This document shows, piece by piece, positions 17,763 to 26,337 of a stretch of 64,000 bases of DNA; the first letter of the stretch is position 1; each line of letters starts with the position of its first letter. A program made the position numbers and the translations under genes. This stretch comes from Hyphomicrobium sp. MC1 (GTDB lineage Bacteria; Pseudomonadota; Alphaproteobacteria; Rhizobiales; Hyphomicrobiaceae): positions 744,001 through 808,000 of the forward strand of contig NC_015717.1 in the NCBI RefSeq assembly GCF_000253295.1, written 5' to 3'. Under the pieces are notes generated by a model, which made no database searches, was not told where the DNA came from, and saw nothing but the letters and a program-made list of their open reading frames with translations.

Positions 17763-17937
17763 CGAGGCGCGCTCGTCTCTACAACCTAGGCTCGATGCCG
17801 TATGGCGGATACGCAGTCTTGGCCGGGTTCCCGGCGCAAACTAGGCGAAAGGCCAGACTGCGACACCTTGAAGCTCGCCACATCTTGCGATACCAACCTC
17901 ATGCAGATTTTAAAACACGCCACTGGGGAGTGAAACT

Positions 17938-18081
17938 TTGGATATCGATACCTCGAAGGGTAGCCCGGCAATGGACTACGCAGCGCATCTTGAGACCTAC
18001 CGCGATTTCGTGCGCTTTCTGAAGATTGGCGTCATCACAGTGGCCGTCATTCTCGTCCTCATGAAGATCTTTCTGGTCTGA
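17938..18081 (+). CDS. aa3-type cytochrome c oxidase subunit IV
   Basis: 47 residues starting at TTG 17938 (GGAG at 17927-17930, 7-nt spacing). The sequence HLETYRDFVRFLKIGVITV followed by a single membrane helix AVILVLMKIFLV matches the small subunit IV of alphaproteobacterial aa3 oxidases, which sits beside CoxI in the inner membrane. It is often missed because of size and the rare start codon. The main cox genes are not in the window, and a terminator follows directly. Confidence 0.85.
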   Translation: MDIDTSKGSPAMDYAAHLETYRDFVRFLKIGVITVAVILVLMKIFLV

Positions 18082-18119
18082 TCCCCGGCTCACCTACGCC
18101 GATTAGGTGACGTCAATTT

Positions 18120-18155
18120 GGGGCAGGCCGGTGATGGACTGCCCCTTTGCTTTTT
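18120..18155 (+). terminator. Terminator between cox subunit IV and pntAA
   Basis: Stem GGGGCAG / CTGCCCC with a 12-nt loop followed by TTTGCTTTTT. Separates the oxidase subunit transcript from the transhydrogenase operon, whose start (18194) is 39 bp further on. Confidence 0.8.
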
Positions 18156-18193
18156 CCGGTTCTGCCCCTGCCGCCCATCGATTGGACCGAGAC

Positions 18194-19333
18194 ATGGTTA
18201 CGATAGCTGTCACCAGTGAGCCGGCCGACGAGCCGCGCGTTGCCGTTTCGCCGGACACGGTCAAGAAATTCACCGGCCTCGGCGCGCTCGTTCGCATCGA
18301 GCAGGGCGCAGGACTCAGATCGCGCTTCTCCGACGACGCCTACCGTGCAGCCGGTGCGGAGATCGTCAGCAAAGCGGATGCGCTTTCCGGCGCCGATATT
18401 TTGCTCAAGGTTCGCCGTCCATCTATCGATGACGTCAAAGCACTGAAGCCCGGCGCGATCGTTGCCGGCATGGTCGATCCTTACGGCGAGCGCGACGGTC
18501 TCGACGCGTTGGCGGGGACCGGCGCAATCGTCTTCTCGATGGAATTCATGCCGCGCACGACACGCGCGCAGTCAATGGACGTGCTGTCGAGCCAAGCGAA
18601 CCTCGCGGGCTACAAGGCCGTCGTCGATGGCGCTTCGATGTTCGGTCAGGCGCTCCCGATGATGATGACGCCCGCCGGTACGGTTCCGGCGGCAAAGGCG
18701 TTCATTATGGGTGTCGGCGTTGCGGGTTTGCAGGCCATTGCGACGGCGCGGCGGCTCGGTGCGCAGGTGACGGCAACAGACGTTCGCCCGGCGACGAAAG
18801 AGCAGGTGCAGTCGCTCGGTGCGAAGTTCATCGCGGTCGAAGACGATGAGTTCAAACAAGCGCAGACGGCTGCCGGTTATGCCAAGCCGATGAGCGCGGA
18901 ATATCAGGCGAAGCAGGCCGAACTCGTCGCCAACCACATCAAATCGCAAGACCTCGTCATCACGACGGCGCTCATTCCGGGCCGTCCGGCACCGAAGCTT
19001 ATTTCGCGCGCCATGATCGAGAGCATGAAGCCCGGCTCGATCATCGTCGACCTCGCGGCCGAGCGCGGTGGCAATACCGAGATGACGGAGCCCGGCAAAA
19101 CGATCGAGACGCCGAATGGCGTGAAAATTTTCGGGCCGCTTAATCTTGCAGGCACCATCGCCGTCAACGCTTCAAGTCTCTACGCCCGCAATCTCTTGGC
19201 TTTCCTCGAAACGATGATCGACAAGAAGGAAAAGACGCTGGCGGTGAATTGGGACGACGAACTGATCAAGGGAACGCTGATCGCCAAGGACGGGCAGATT
19301 GTGCATCCCAATCTTGCGACGAAGACGGCATGA
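18194..19333 (+). CDS. pntAA: NAD(P) transhydrogenase subunit alpha part 1
   Basis: 379 residues from the ATG at 18194, where homology to the AlaDH/PNT N-terminal domain starts (VTIAVTSEPADEPRVAVSP). The longer frame upstream overlaps the terminator. The NAD-binding C-terminal domain has IMGVGVAGLQAIATARRLGAQV with the GxGxxG-type dinucleotide loop, and AERGGN further on. This hydrophilic dI domain binds NAD(H). It is separate from the membrane part of alpha, as in other alphaproteobacteria with a three-gene pnt. The stop overlaps a possible pntAB ATG by 4 bp. Confidence 0.96.
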   Translation: MVTIAVTSEPADEPRVAVSPDTVKKFTGLGALVRIEQGAGLRSRFSDDAYRAAGAEIVSKADALSGADILLKVRRPSIDDVKALKPGAIVAGMVDPYGERDGLDALAGTGAIVFSMEFMPRTTRAQSMDVLSSQANLAGYKAVVDGASMFGQALPMMMTPAGTVPAAKAFIMGVGVAGLQAIATARRLGAQVTATDVRPATKEQVQSLGAKFIAVEDDEFKQAQTAAGYAKPMSAEYQAKQAELVANHIKSQDLVITTALIPGRPAPKLISRAMIESMKPGSIIVDLAAERGGNTEMTEPGKTIETPNGVKIFGPLNLAGTIAVNASSLYARNLLAFLETMIDKKEKTLAVNWDDELIKGTLIAKDGQIVHPNLATKTA

Positions 19334-19344
19334 GGAGCCTTGCC

Positions 19345-19746
19345 ATGCGCTTGATCCAAACTCTGATCGCGGCTCTTGCGGTCACGGCATTAACGGCATC
19401 GTCGGCGTTCGCTGCCGAGGGGCATGGCGTCAGCCCGTCTGTATACGAGCTGATGGTGTTCGTGATTGCGGTTTTCGTCGGCTACTACGTCGTCTGGTCG
19501 GTGACGCCGGCTTTGCACACGCCGCTCATGAGCGTCACGAACGCGATCTCGTCCGTTATCGTGGTCGGCGCGCTGCTCGCCGTCGGTGTTTCGCTGACGG
19601 ATTCGGACAGCGGCATCGCTCGCGTGTTCGGTTTCCTCGCATTGACGATGGCGTCGATCAACATCTTCGGCGGCTTCCTCGTCACCAACCGGATGCTCGC
19701 CATGTACAAGAAAAAAGAAACGCCTCCACCGAAGAAAGAGGGCTGA
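19345..19746 (+). CDS. pntAB: NAD(P) transhydrogenase subunit alpha part 2
   Basis: 133 residues from ATG 19345, which has AGGAG 7 nt upstream. The ATG at 19330 overlaps the pntAA stop and is an alternative. The N-terminal hydrophobic run (LIQTLIAALAVTALTASSAFA) looks like a signal peptide. Then three transmembrane helices carry the conserved HTPLMSVTNAISSVIVVGALL and IARVFGFLALTMASINIFGGF (shown in part), the proton-channel half contributed by alpha. The C-terminus is basic and Pro-rich. Confidence 0.95.
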   Translation: MRLIQTLIAALAVTALTASSAFAAEGHGVSPSVYELMVFVIAVFVGYYVVWSVTPALHTPLMSVTNAISSVIVVGALLAVGVSLTDSDSGIARVFGFLALTMASINIFGGFLVTNRMLAMYKKKETPPPKKEG

Positions 19747-19811
19747 CGCTCGCGTCGCTCGTCGCATGAGAACCGCCGCAGGAATCCGATAACAGGCCCG
19801 GGAACGCACCT

Positions 19812-21236
19812 ATGTCCGCAAACGTCGCCGCTCTGCTTTATCTCGCCGCCGGCGTTCTCTTCATCCTGGCGCTTAGAGGCCTGTCGAGCCCCGCGACATC
19901 GCGCAAGGGCAACCTCTACGGTATGATCGGTATGACGATCGCGATCCTTACGACGCTTGGGCTCGCCGAGCCGACGGCGACGTCCTGGATCCTGATTGTG
20001 CTTGGCATCGGCATCGGCGGTTTTATCGGCGCCAAGACGGCACACGAAATTCCGATGACGATGATGCCGGAACTCGTCGCGGCGTTTCACTCACTCGTCG
20101 GTCTCGCCGCGGTGTTCGTTGCGGCCAGTGCGCTTTACGCGCCATCGGCGTTCGGCATTCTCGTCGATCCGGCGGCGCCCGATCTCGGGATCAAGGCCGG
20201 CAGCCTGCTTGAGATGTCGCTCGGCGTTGCGATCGGCGCGATTACGTTCACCGGTTCGGTCATTGCGTTTGCGAAGCTTTCGGGGCGAATGTCGGGCAAG
20301 CCCATCATGTTGCCGTCGCGGCATCTGATCAATGCGGGCCTTGGGATTCTGCTGATCCTGATGATCTACGCGTTCATCGTGTCGGGTGGGTCGGCGTGGC
20401 TGTTCTGGCTGATCGTGGCGCTCTCGCTGCTGATCGGCGTCCTGATCATCATCCCGATTGGCGGCGCCGACATGCCGGTCGTCGTCTCGATGCTGAACTC
20501 GTATTCGGGATGGGCGGCTGCGGGCATCGGCTTCACCCTCGGCAACGTCGCGTTGATCATCACCGGCGCGCTCGTCGGCTCGTCGGGCGCCATCCTGTCG
20601 TACATCATGTGCAAGGCGATGAACCGGCAGTTCCTGTCCGTCATCGCGGGCGGTTTCGGCGGCGAGACTGCGGCGGCCGGAGCTGCAGGCGGCGGCGAGC
20701 AGAAGCCGGTCAAGCTCGGCTCGGCGGAAGATGCCGCCTACGTTCTCAAAAATGCGTCGAAGGTCATCATCGTGCCGGGCTACGGCATGGCGGTCGCCCA
20801 GGCGCAGCATGCGTTGCGCGAGATGGCGGACGCGCTGAAGAAGGCCGGTGTCGAAGTCAAATACGCCATCCACCCGGTTGCAGGACGTATGCCGGGGCAC
20901 ATGAACGTGCTGCTCGCCGAGGCCAACGTGCCCTACGACGAAGTTTTCGAACTTGAAGACATCAACAGTGAGTTCGCCCAAACCGACGCCGTTTACGTCA
21001 TCGGCGCCAACGACGTCGTCAATCCGGCGGCTGAAGAAGACAAGACGTCGCCGATCTACGGCATGCCGGTGCTTCAGGTCTGGAAGGCGGGAACGGTGTT
21101 TTTTAACAAGCGTTCGTTGGCGTCGGGCTATGCCGGTATCGACAACCCGGTCTTCTATCGCGACAACACGGTGATGTTGTTGGGCGATGCCAAGAAAATG
21201 ACGGAAGAGATCGTTAAATCCCTGGCTGCGGACTAG
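19812..21236 (+). CDS. pntB: NAD(P) transhydrogenase subunit beta
   Basis: 474 residues. About nine transmembrane helices to ~residue 270, including KTAHEIPMTMMPELVAAFHS and PVVVSMLNSYSGWAAAGIGF (20-residue excerpts). Then the NADP(H)-binding dIII domain with VIIVPGYGMAVAQAQHALRE, GRMPGHMNVLLAEANVPYD and VIGANDVVNPAA. With PntAA and PntAB it couples proton influx to NADPH production. NADPH supply would matter for one-carbon assimilation in a serine-cycle organism (inference). Confidence 0.97.
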   Translation: MSANVAALLYLAAGVLFILALRGLSSPATSRKGNLYGMIGMTIAILTTLGLAEPTATSWILIVLGIGIGGFIGAKTAHEIPMTMMPELVAAFHSLVGLAAVFVAASALYAPSAFGILVDPAAPDLGIKAGSLLEMSLGVAIGAITFTGSVIAFAKLSGRMSGKPIMLPSRHLINAGLGILLILMIYAFIVSGGSAWLFWLIVALSLLIGVLIIIPIGGADMPVVVSMLNSYSGWAAAGIGFTLGNVALIITGALVGSSGAILSYIMCKAMNRQFLSVIAGGFGGETAAAGAAGGGEQKPVKLGSAEDAAYVLKNASKVIIVPGYGMAVAQAQHALREMADALKKAGVEVKYAIHPVAGRMPGHMNVLLAEANVPYDEVFELEDINSEFAQTDAVYVIGANDVVNPAAEEDKTSPIYGMPVLQVWKAGTVFFNKRSLASGYAGIDNPVFYRDNTVMLLGDAKKMTEEIVKSLAAD

Positions 21237-21299
21237 GCGAGGGCTGGCCCAAGGGTCGGAGCGAGCCGTCTGGCCGTAGATTGCCGGCCATAGGGGCGG

Positions 21300-21322
21300 A
21301 TCGGCAACAGGCGGTTGCCGAT
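21300..21322. terminator. Possible terminator hairpin after pntB
   Basis: ATCGGCAAC / GTTGCCGAT form a perfect 9-bp stem with a 5-nt loop, 64 bp after the pntB stop. There is no T-tract, so factor-independent termination is uncertain. Confidence 0.35.
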
Positions 21323-21393
21323 TGCGGTGGCTCGGGTCAGAACCGGGCCGGTCTGCTATAACTTGCAGCCAAGGGTGAGTTTGAGGGTTTTCC

Positions 21394-22782
21394 GTGTTGG
21401 CTCCTGTCGCGTCGGCGTCTTTCGAAAACGATATCGAGCACATCGAGATTATCGCGGCGACGCCGGTAACGAATTCGGCGCTGCTCGCCCGCAACCTGCA
21501 ATTCATCTACGAGCGGGCATCGAAGGCGCGGTTTGCCGATTACGACGTGGTGGGCATCGCGCGGCAGGCGCCGCAGCTGATGTACCGACTGTTCGATCTT
21601 CGCGTCGGCCTTCGCGATCATCTGGCGCATTACGAAATGCTCGGCCTCATGACGCCGGAGGCGACGCAGGGTTTTCGCGACGTCTTTCGTGTGCTCCGTT
21701 ACGTTTCCGACATGCTCGGGGAGGTCACGACCGGGCATCCGCGCACGCATGAGAACGGGTATCTGCTCCGTGGCTTTACGGGCACCGACAACAACACGCT
21801 CGTGAACTATGCTTTCTATAGGAGCGGAACCGCGCACCATTTCCGTTCGGGCGACGTCGTGCTGGTGCGAGGCACGGCGCACAACAGCGCGGCCATCGCC
21901 CGGATCGGTGACGTCGATAGCCAGTTCAGCCATATCGGCGTCGTCTACATTGATCCCCAGGGCGACCACTGGATGGTCGAGAGCCTGATCGAAGACGGTG
22001 CGACCATCACCCCGCTAGCGAAGGCGCTCGACCATAACATCGTGCGCGCTGTGCTCTATCGCCATCGTGATGCCGATCTCGGGGCGCGCGCAGCTAAATA
22101 TATTTTCGATTATGTGGCGGCGTCGCACGCGAAAGGCGGCAAGCGCATCCTTTACGATTTCTCGATGCGCACTGACGATACGCGGAACCTGTTTTGTTCG
22201 AAGCTGGTCCGGCTCGCTTATGAGCAGGGCAGCTTCGGGACTTTCAGGCTGCCGACCTATCCGACGCACATCGCCCGCAAGAACAAGGATTTTCTGGACC
22301 GCGTCGGCGTCGCGACAGACCTGACGTTTGCGCCTGCCGACATCGACATGGAGTCGGGTTTCGATCTCGTCGCCGAATGGCAGGACTATCGCGATACGGC
22401 CGGCATTCGCCTGCAAGACTTCACGATGGACAAGCTTTTCGAGTGGATGGACAAATACAACTATCGCTTCGAAGAGACGACGGCGATCAAGCTGGTTTCG
22501 CTGCTGGGCCGCTTTTCATCGCACTTCTCGGAAGGGGCGAAGGAAGTATTGTCGTCGGTCTTTCCGCGCGTGCCGATCAACATGCCGCGCAAGACCGTTG
22601 CGGTAGTGGCGATGTTGCACAAAACGGCCGAGCCGATCTATCGGGAACTCATGAAGCTCAATCAGGATTGCGTCGCTGAGACGGGCGTTCCGCTTCATGG
22701 ACTCGACGCGATGGCAGCGCTCGAAAGCATTCGTGAACGAGAAGGTGACAGGATCGGGTATCTGGTTCGTCATCGTGACTGA
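21394..22782 (+). CDS. YiiX-like permuted papain-fold (NlpC/P60 superfamily) protein
   Basis: 462 residues from GTG 21394 (GAGGG 6 nt upstream). The middle shows the circularly permuted papain-like order: FRSGDVVLVRG, then SQFSHIGVVYID carrying the catalytic-type His, and later DTRNLFCSKLVRLAYEQG carrying the Cys. Flanking N-terminal (~130 residues) and C-terminal (~130 residues) helical regions are not recognised. Relatives act as amidases or peptidases on lipid or peptide bonds. The next gene, a hydrolase, begins 12 bp downstream, so the two are probably cotranscribed. No signal peptide is obvious. Confidence 0.7.
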   Translation: MLAPVASASFENDIEHIEIIAATPVTNSALLARNLQFIYERASKARFADYDVVGIARQAPQLMYRLFDLRVGLRDHLAHYEMLGLMTPEATQGFRDVFRVLRYVSDMLGEVTTGHPRTHENGYLLRGFTGTDNNTLVNYAFYRSGTAHHFRSGDVVLVRGTAHNSAAIARIGDVDSQFSHIGVVYIDPQGDHWMVESLIEDGATITPLAKALDHNIVRAVLYRHRDADLGARAAKYIFDYVAASHAKGGKRILYDFSMRTDDTRNLFCSKLVRLAYEQGSFGTFRLPTYPTHIARKNKDFLDRVGVATDLTFAPADIDMESGFDLVAEWQDYRDTAGIRLQDFTMDKLFEWMDKYNYRFEETTAIKLVSLLGRFSSHFSEGAKEVLSSVFPRVPINMPRKTVAVVAMLHKTAEPIYRELMKLNQDCVAETGVPLHGLDAMAALESIREREGDRIGYLVRHRD

Positions 22783-22794
22783 CCCAAGGCGGGC

Positions 22795-23622
22795 GTGCTT
22801 TTGGTTCTCAAATACATTCTGATCACTCTCGTTCTCCTCTATGTCGTCGTGGCGGGGGCGATGTATGTGGCGCAGCGGCGGTTCCTGTATTTCCCCGATC
22901 CCGTGCGCACGGCGCCCGCGGCTGCGGGGCTCGTGGGCGTGTCTGAACTCGTCATTCCGACACCTGACGGCGAGAAGCTGATTGCCTGGTACCGCAAGGC
23001 GCGGCCAGGTCAGCCGACGCTGCTTTATCTTCACGGCAATGGCGGTTCGCTGGCATTCCGCGCTGAGACGATGCGGAAATATATCGAGCATGGACGCGGC
23101 ATGCTCATGCTGGCGTACCGAGGCTTCAGCGGTTCTACGGGGTCGCCGACGGAAACGGCCAACGTGGCGGATGCGAAACTCGCTTACGAGACGCTGATCC
23201 GCGACGGCGTGAAACCCCACGATATCATTCTGTATGGCGAATCGCTTGGGTCGGGCGTCGCGATCCAGGTAGCGAAGGACGAGAAGGTCGAGGGGCTCAT
23301 CCTTGATGCGCCCTACACGTCCATTCTTGAATTGGCGTCGGCGGAGTTTCCGTGGCTACCGGTCCGCTTGCTGCTCAAGGACCGGTATGAGTCGATCAAA
23401 TACATCCATGACGTCCATGTGCCGATTTTCATCATGCATGGGGATGCCGATGAGGTCGTGCCGGTCGAGATGGGGCGCCGGCTGTTCGCTGCCGCCAATG
23501 AGCCGAAGGAGATCAAGATCATTCCCGGCGGAGGGCACGTCATCCATGACGGACCGACGTTCGCGTTCGTGAATGGCTGGATCGACAGGCTGCGCGCGGG
23601 GAAGTTGCTGGCGCGCGACTAA
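22795..23622 (+). CDS. Membrane-anchored alpha/beta hydrolase (BEM46/YfhR type)
   Basis: 275 residues from GTG 22795. One N-terminal transmembrane helix (YILITLVLLYVVVAGAMYVA) precedes an alpha/beta hydrolase fold with the oxyanion segment YLHGNGGS, nucleophile elbow LYGESLGSG, the acid in MHGDADEVVP and the catalytic His in GGGHVIHDGP. The triad is complete. Substrate unknown; lipase, esterase or thioesterase activity is possible. Probably in one operon with the upstream papain-fold gene. Confidence 0.88.
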   Translation: MLLVLKYILITLVLLYVVVAGAMYVAQRRFLYFPDPVRTAPAAAGLVGVSELVIPTPDGEKLIAWYRKARPGQPTLLYLHGNGGSLAFRAETMRKYIEHGRGMLMLAYRGFSGSTGSPTETANVADAKLAYETLIRDGVKPHDIILYGESLGSGVAIQVAKDEKVEGLILDAPYTSILELASAEFPWLPVRLLLKDRYESIKYIHDVHVPIFIMHGDADEVVPVEMGRRLFAAANEPKEIKIIPGGGHVIHDGPTFAFVNGWIDRLRAGKLLARD

Positions 23623-23635
23623 ACAGACCTTTCAG

Positions 23636-23669
23636 CAAAACAAAAAGGCCCGCGGACATCGCGAGCCTT
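23636..23669 (-). terminator. Terminator of rpsU
   Basis: AAGGCCCGCG / CGCGAGCCTT (one mismatch, 5-nt loop), read on the minus strand, ends in TTTTTGTTTT. Located 29 bp past the rpsU stop, and may also serve the convergent hydrolase gene. Confidence 0.8.
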
Positions 23670-23697
23670 GATTGTGTCGTCGCTTTGCAGCGATGGC

Positions 23698-24051
23698 TTA
23701 GAAGCTGCTGCCGGTGCTGCCGCTGCTGGCTCCGCCAGCGCCGCCGCCGTTCTGGCCGCCGCGGAAACCGCCGCCTGCACCGCCCTGGCCGCCACGACCC
23801 GGGCCACCCTTGCCACCAGCGCCGCGCGCTGTTGCGGGCTTGCTCGGAAGGAGACCTTCGCGCTGCAGCTTCTTGCGGGCGAGCTTGCGAGCGCGGCGCA
23901 CCGCCTCGGCTTTCTCGCGGGCTCTCTTTTCAGAAGGCTTTTCAAAATGACCGCGGAGCTTCATCTCGCGGAAAACGCCCTCGCGCTGCAATTTTTTCTT
24001 AAGCGCCTTGAGAGCCTGATCAACATTGTTGTCGCGAACGAGAACCTGCAA
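23698..24051 (-). CDS. rpsU: Ribosomal protein bS21 with Gly-rich C-terminal extension
   Basis: 117 residues from TTG 24051 (GAGGA 9 nt upstream), starting MQVLVRDNNVDQALKALKKK when TTG is read as Met. Residues 1-~70 are normal bS21 (QREGVFREMKLRGHFEKPSEKR and the Arg/Lys-rich helix). Residues ~73-117 form an extra Gly/Ser-rich tail (GGKGGPGRGGQGGAGGG). Standard bS21 is about 60-75 residues. bS21 sits near the anti-Shine-Dalgarno end of 16S rRNA and helps initiation. The tail is in the same frame with no stop, and a terminator follows, so it seems a genuine part of the gene. Confidence 0.9.
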   Translation of the reverse strand: MQVLVRDNNVDQALKALKKKLQREGVFREMKLRGHFEKPSEKRAREKAEAVRRARKLARKKLQREGLLPSKPATARGAGGKGGPGRGGQGGAGGGFRGGQNGGGAGGASSGSTGSSF

Positions 24052-24351
24052 GCAGTTGTATCCTCTGAAGAAATTCTGTCTCTTGAATGCGCAAAAACAC
24101 CGACTCCGGAGGTTTGGCCGCCGGTGTCCGCGCGTGTTCTGGGCCGTCTTGTATCAAAGACGATGGAGATTGGCAATCGGCAGGACGGGAATTCCGTCAG
24201 GGGCGCCGCTAGGGCGAACAATACGCCAAATGGGACCTTTCGGCCGCGGAATTTCGCCTTTTCGGTTAAGGCGGCAACCGAAATTTCACGCACAGCGGGA
24301 ATCATAACATCAAGAGAGGCTTGGACAGCTTCGCCTGCGAAAGGATCGCCT

Positions 24352-24912
24352 ATGACAGGATCCTGGAATGCCCGGCCATTGCTCCGAGCGATCGGTCTTC
24401 TGATGATCGCCAGCGCCGGAGGAGCCTACAGCCCGGCCAAGGCGGATGGCCAAACAGACGGACCGGGGTGCGCCAAGCTTTCCGAGGTCCAGATGGTTCA
24501 ATTGCTCAATGGCTGGCGCGCAGCGTTCGTGAGCGGGAGCGCGGAACAGCTTTCGACCCTTTATGCTGATGATGCAACTCTGGTCGCGACCAAGGACGGC
24601 AAGGTCTACAAGGGTCGCGACGCGATCCGAACCTACTATCAGGATTTCTTTTCCCGGCATCCCCGGCTGTCGATCCGCCCGGCATCGCTCGTTGCCGGAT
24701 GCGGTTCGGCGACCGTCAGCGGTCCCGTGATCTATCGCATCACCGGCGAGCGCAAAGGGACGCGGATGTTGCTTGGCGGGCGGTACAAGACCGAATTCGA
24801 ACGTGTCGGCGAGAAGTGGGAAATTGTTCGCCATTCGCTCGCGGCCGATCCGAGGACCATCGGCGAGCCGTTCGAGAAGACGCTGACCAAGCCTCCTGCA
24901 TCCGATCTTTGA
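24352..24912 (+). CDS. Secreted SnoaL-like/DUF4440 (SgcJ family) protein
   Basis: 186 residues from ATG 24352 (AAGGA 6 nt upstream). Signal peptide to about residue 31, then an NTF2-like cone fold: VQMVQLLNGWRAAFVSGSAE, LSTLYADDATLVATKDGKVY, KGRDAIRTYYQDFF, and a final VGEKWEIVRHS strand. Family members bind or isomerise small molecules; the role here is unknown. A much longer open frame upstream runs antisense to rpsU and is not believed. Confidence 0.8.
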   Translation: MTGSWNARPLLRAIGLLMIASAGGAYSPAKADGQTDGPGCAKLSEVQMVQLLNGWRAAFVSGSAEQLSTLYADDATLVATKDGKVYKGRDAIRTYYQDFFSRHPRLSIRPASLVAGCGSATVSGPVIYRITGERKGTRMLLGGRYKTEFERVGEKWEIVRHSLAADPRTIGEPFEKTLTKPPASDL

Positions 24913-24920
24913 GGCGCGTC

Positions 24921-26243
24921 TTACTGCTGCGCCTGAACGGGAGCGGACGGTGGCAGGTCGCGATCGTCGACGAAGACGTAGCGCTTCAGCCGCTCGCGCG
25001 TCTCGTTTTCGCGCGCGATTGAGATTTCGCCCTTCTGGTCGGCTTCGATCAACGCGGACATCAGGATGTCGTAGCTCTTGTCGACGCTGCACAGCAGGAT
25101 CAGATCGACCCCTGCATCGAGCGCTTTGACGGCCGCGCCGCCCAAGCCGTCGCGCGATTTCGTGACTGCGCCCATGCTGAAGTCGTCGGTGATGAGCAGG
25201 CCGTCGTTTTCGAAGCGCGGACGCACGACCTTGTTGATGACGATATCGGAGAAGGACGCCGGCGTCGTGCTGTCAATGGTGTCGAGCCGGACGTGGCCAA
25301 GCATGGTCGCAACGCCGGGCTCCGTCATTACGCGGCGGAACGGCACCCAATCGGTCAGTTCAAGCTGGCTTGCGCCGGTGCTGATGTCTGCCGACGTTAC
25401 GTGTGTGTCGCGCGTAACGCGACCCAAGCCGGGGAAATGCTTCAGCGTGCAGATGATGTTGAATTTCGTCAGGGTATCGCAGTACCAGCCCGCGACTTTG
25501 GCGACGAGGTAGGGATCGTCGTCAATGGCGCGCCAATAGATACGGGTTTCGCCGTCGTTGCGATTGGGCTTGCCGAGCCGCAGATCGACGACAGGGCCAA
25601 AGTTCATCGTGATGCCGAGGCGTTCCAGTTCGCGCGCTTGCGTTTCGGCATATTGGCGGACGGCTTTTTCGCGATCGCTGTCGGTCTTGAGCTTGGCGAT
25701 GAGCATGCCGAGCGTCGGCTGCCACTTGAGCGGGGGCGAGAGCCGCGACACGTATCCGCCTTCCTGGTCGGCGGCAACGATGAGGCGGGGCAGGCCTTGC
25801 TGCCGGCGGATCATCTGCAGGTCGTCGATGTCTTTGGCGACGTCCTGAATTTTACGGCCCTGGACGTTGTGATCGGTGACGAAGATGCCGGCGATGGCCT
25901 TTTTCTCGACGAGCGGCTTGACCTGAGAAAAGCTATCGAAGCCGACGACGATGCGTCCGCCGAGACGTTCGAGCCGCTGCGGATCGGATGCAAGGATTTC
26001 GTCGCGCGTCAGAAGTTTTTGCGGCCGTTGCGGCAAGGCCGGCTGCGCGGGCTCGGCTTTTACTGCGAGCTTGGCACGTCTGGTTTTATTGCGGGCATGA
26101 TAACGCGGCGAGTGGCGCTTATGATATTTGCGCGAGCCGGATTTGTGATAGCCGGAGCGCGCATCGGACGAGCTGCCGCCCGACACGATCAGTGCGGCTG
26201 ACAGAATGGCGAGCAGCAAGGCGCGGATCACAGTTTGAATCAT
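24921..26243 (-). CDS. Glycoside hydrolase family 3, NagZ-like beta-N-acetylhexosaminidase
   Basis: 440 residues. N-terminal signal or membrane segment (ALLLAILSAALIVSGG), then a basic His/Arg-rich stretch of ~45 residues, then a GH3 TIM barrel: LIVAADQEGGYVSRL, the KHFPGLGR motif, TMLGHV and LLITDDFSMGA containing the Asp nucleophile. NagZ removes GlcNAc from anhydro-muropeptides. Classical NagZ is cytoplasmic, whereas this one carries an export signal, so it may act in the periplasm. Likely role: cell-wall turnover. Confidence 0.87.
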   Translation of the reverse strand: MIQTVIRALLLAILSAALIVSGGSSSDARSGYHKSGSRKYHKRHSPRYHARNKTRRAKLAVKAEPAQPALPQRPQKLLTRDEILASDPQRLERLGGRIVVGFDSFSQVKPLVEKKAIAGIFVTDHNVQGRKIQDVAKDIDDLQMIRRQQGLPRLIVAADQEGGYVSRLSPPLKWQPTLGMLIAKLKTDSDREKAVRQYAETQARELERLGITMNFGPVVDLRLGKPNRNDGETRIYWRAIDDDPYLVAKVAGWYCDTLTKFNIICTLKHFPGLGRVTRDTHVTSADISTGASQLELTDWVPFRRVMTEPGVATMLGHVRLDTIDSTTPASFSDIVINKVVRPRFENDGLLITDDFSMGAVTKSRDGLGGAAVKALDAGVDLILLCSVDKSYDILMSALIEADQKGEISIARENETRERLKRYVFVDDRDLPPSAPVQAQQ

Positions 26244-26337
26244 AGCTCGTCAAATTAGCTTGCGGATCGTGCCGTTGCGTGCCGATGCCGCATTAAGCTT
26301 GTTTTTTTATGGCCGTGCAGTGCACACCAGCCTCGTC

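Noticed and set aside
20091..21506. 471-codon minus-strand open frame over pntB
   Set aside because: Shadow frame of pntB: extremely Arg/Asp-rich, no recognisable domain, and pntB is intact on the other strand.
23668..24351. In-frame upstream extension of the SnoaL-like gene
   Set aside because: This part is antisense to rpsU and Ala-rich. The ATG at 24352 has a good ribosome-binding site and starts a signal peptide.
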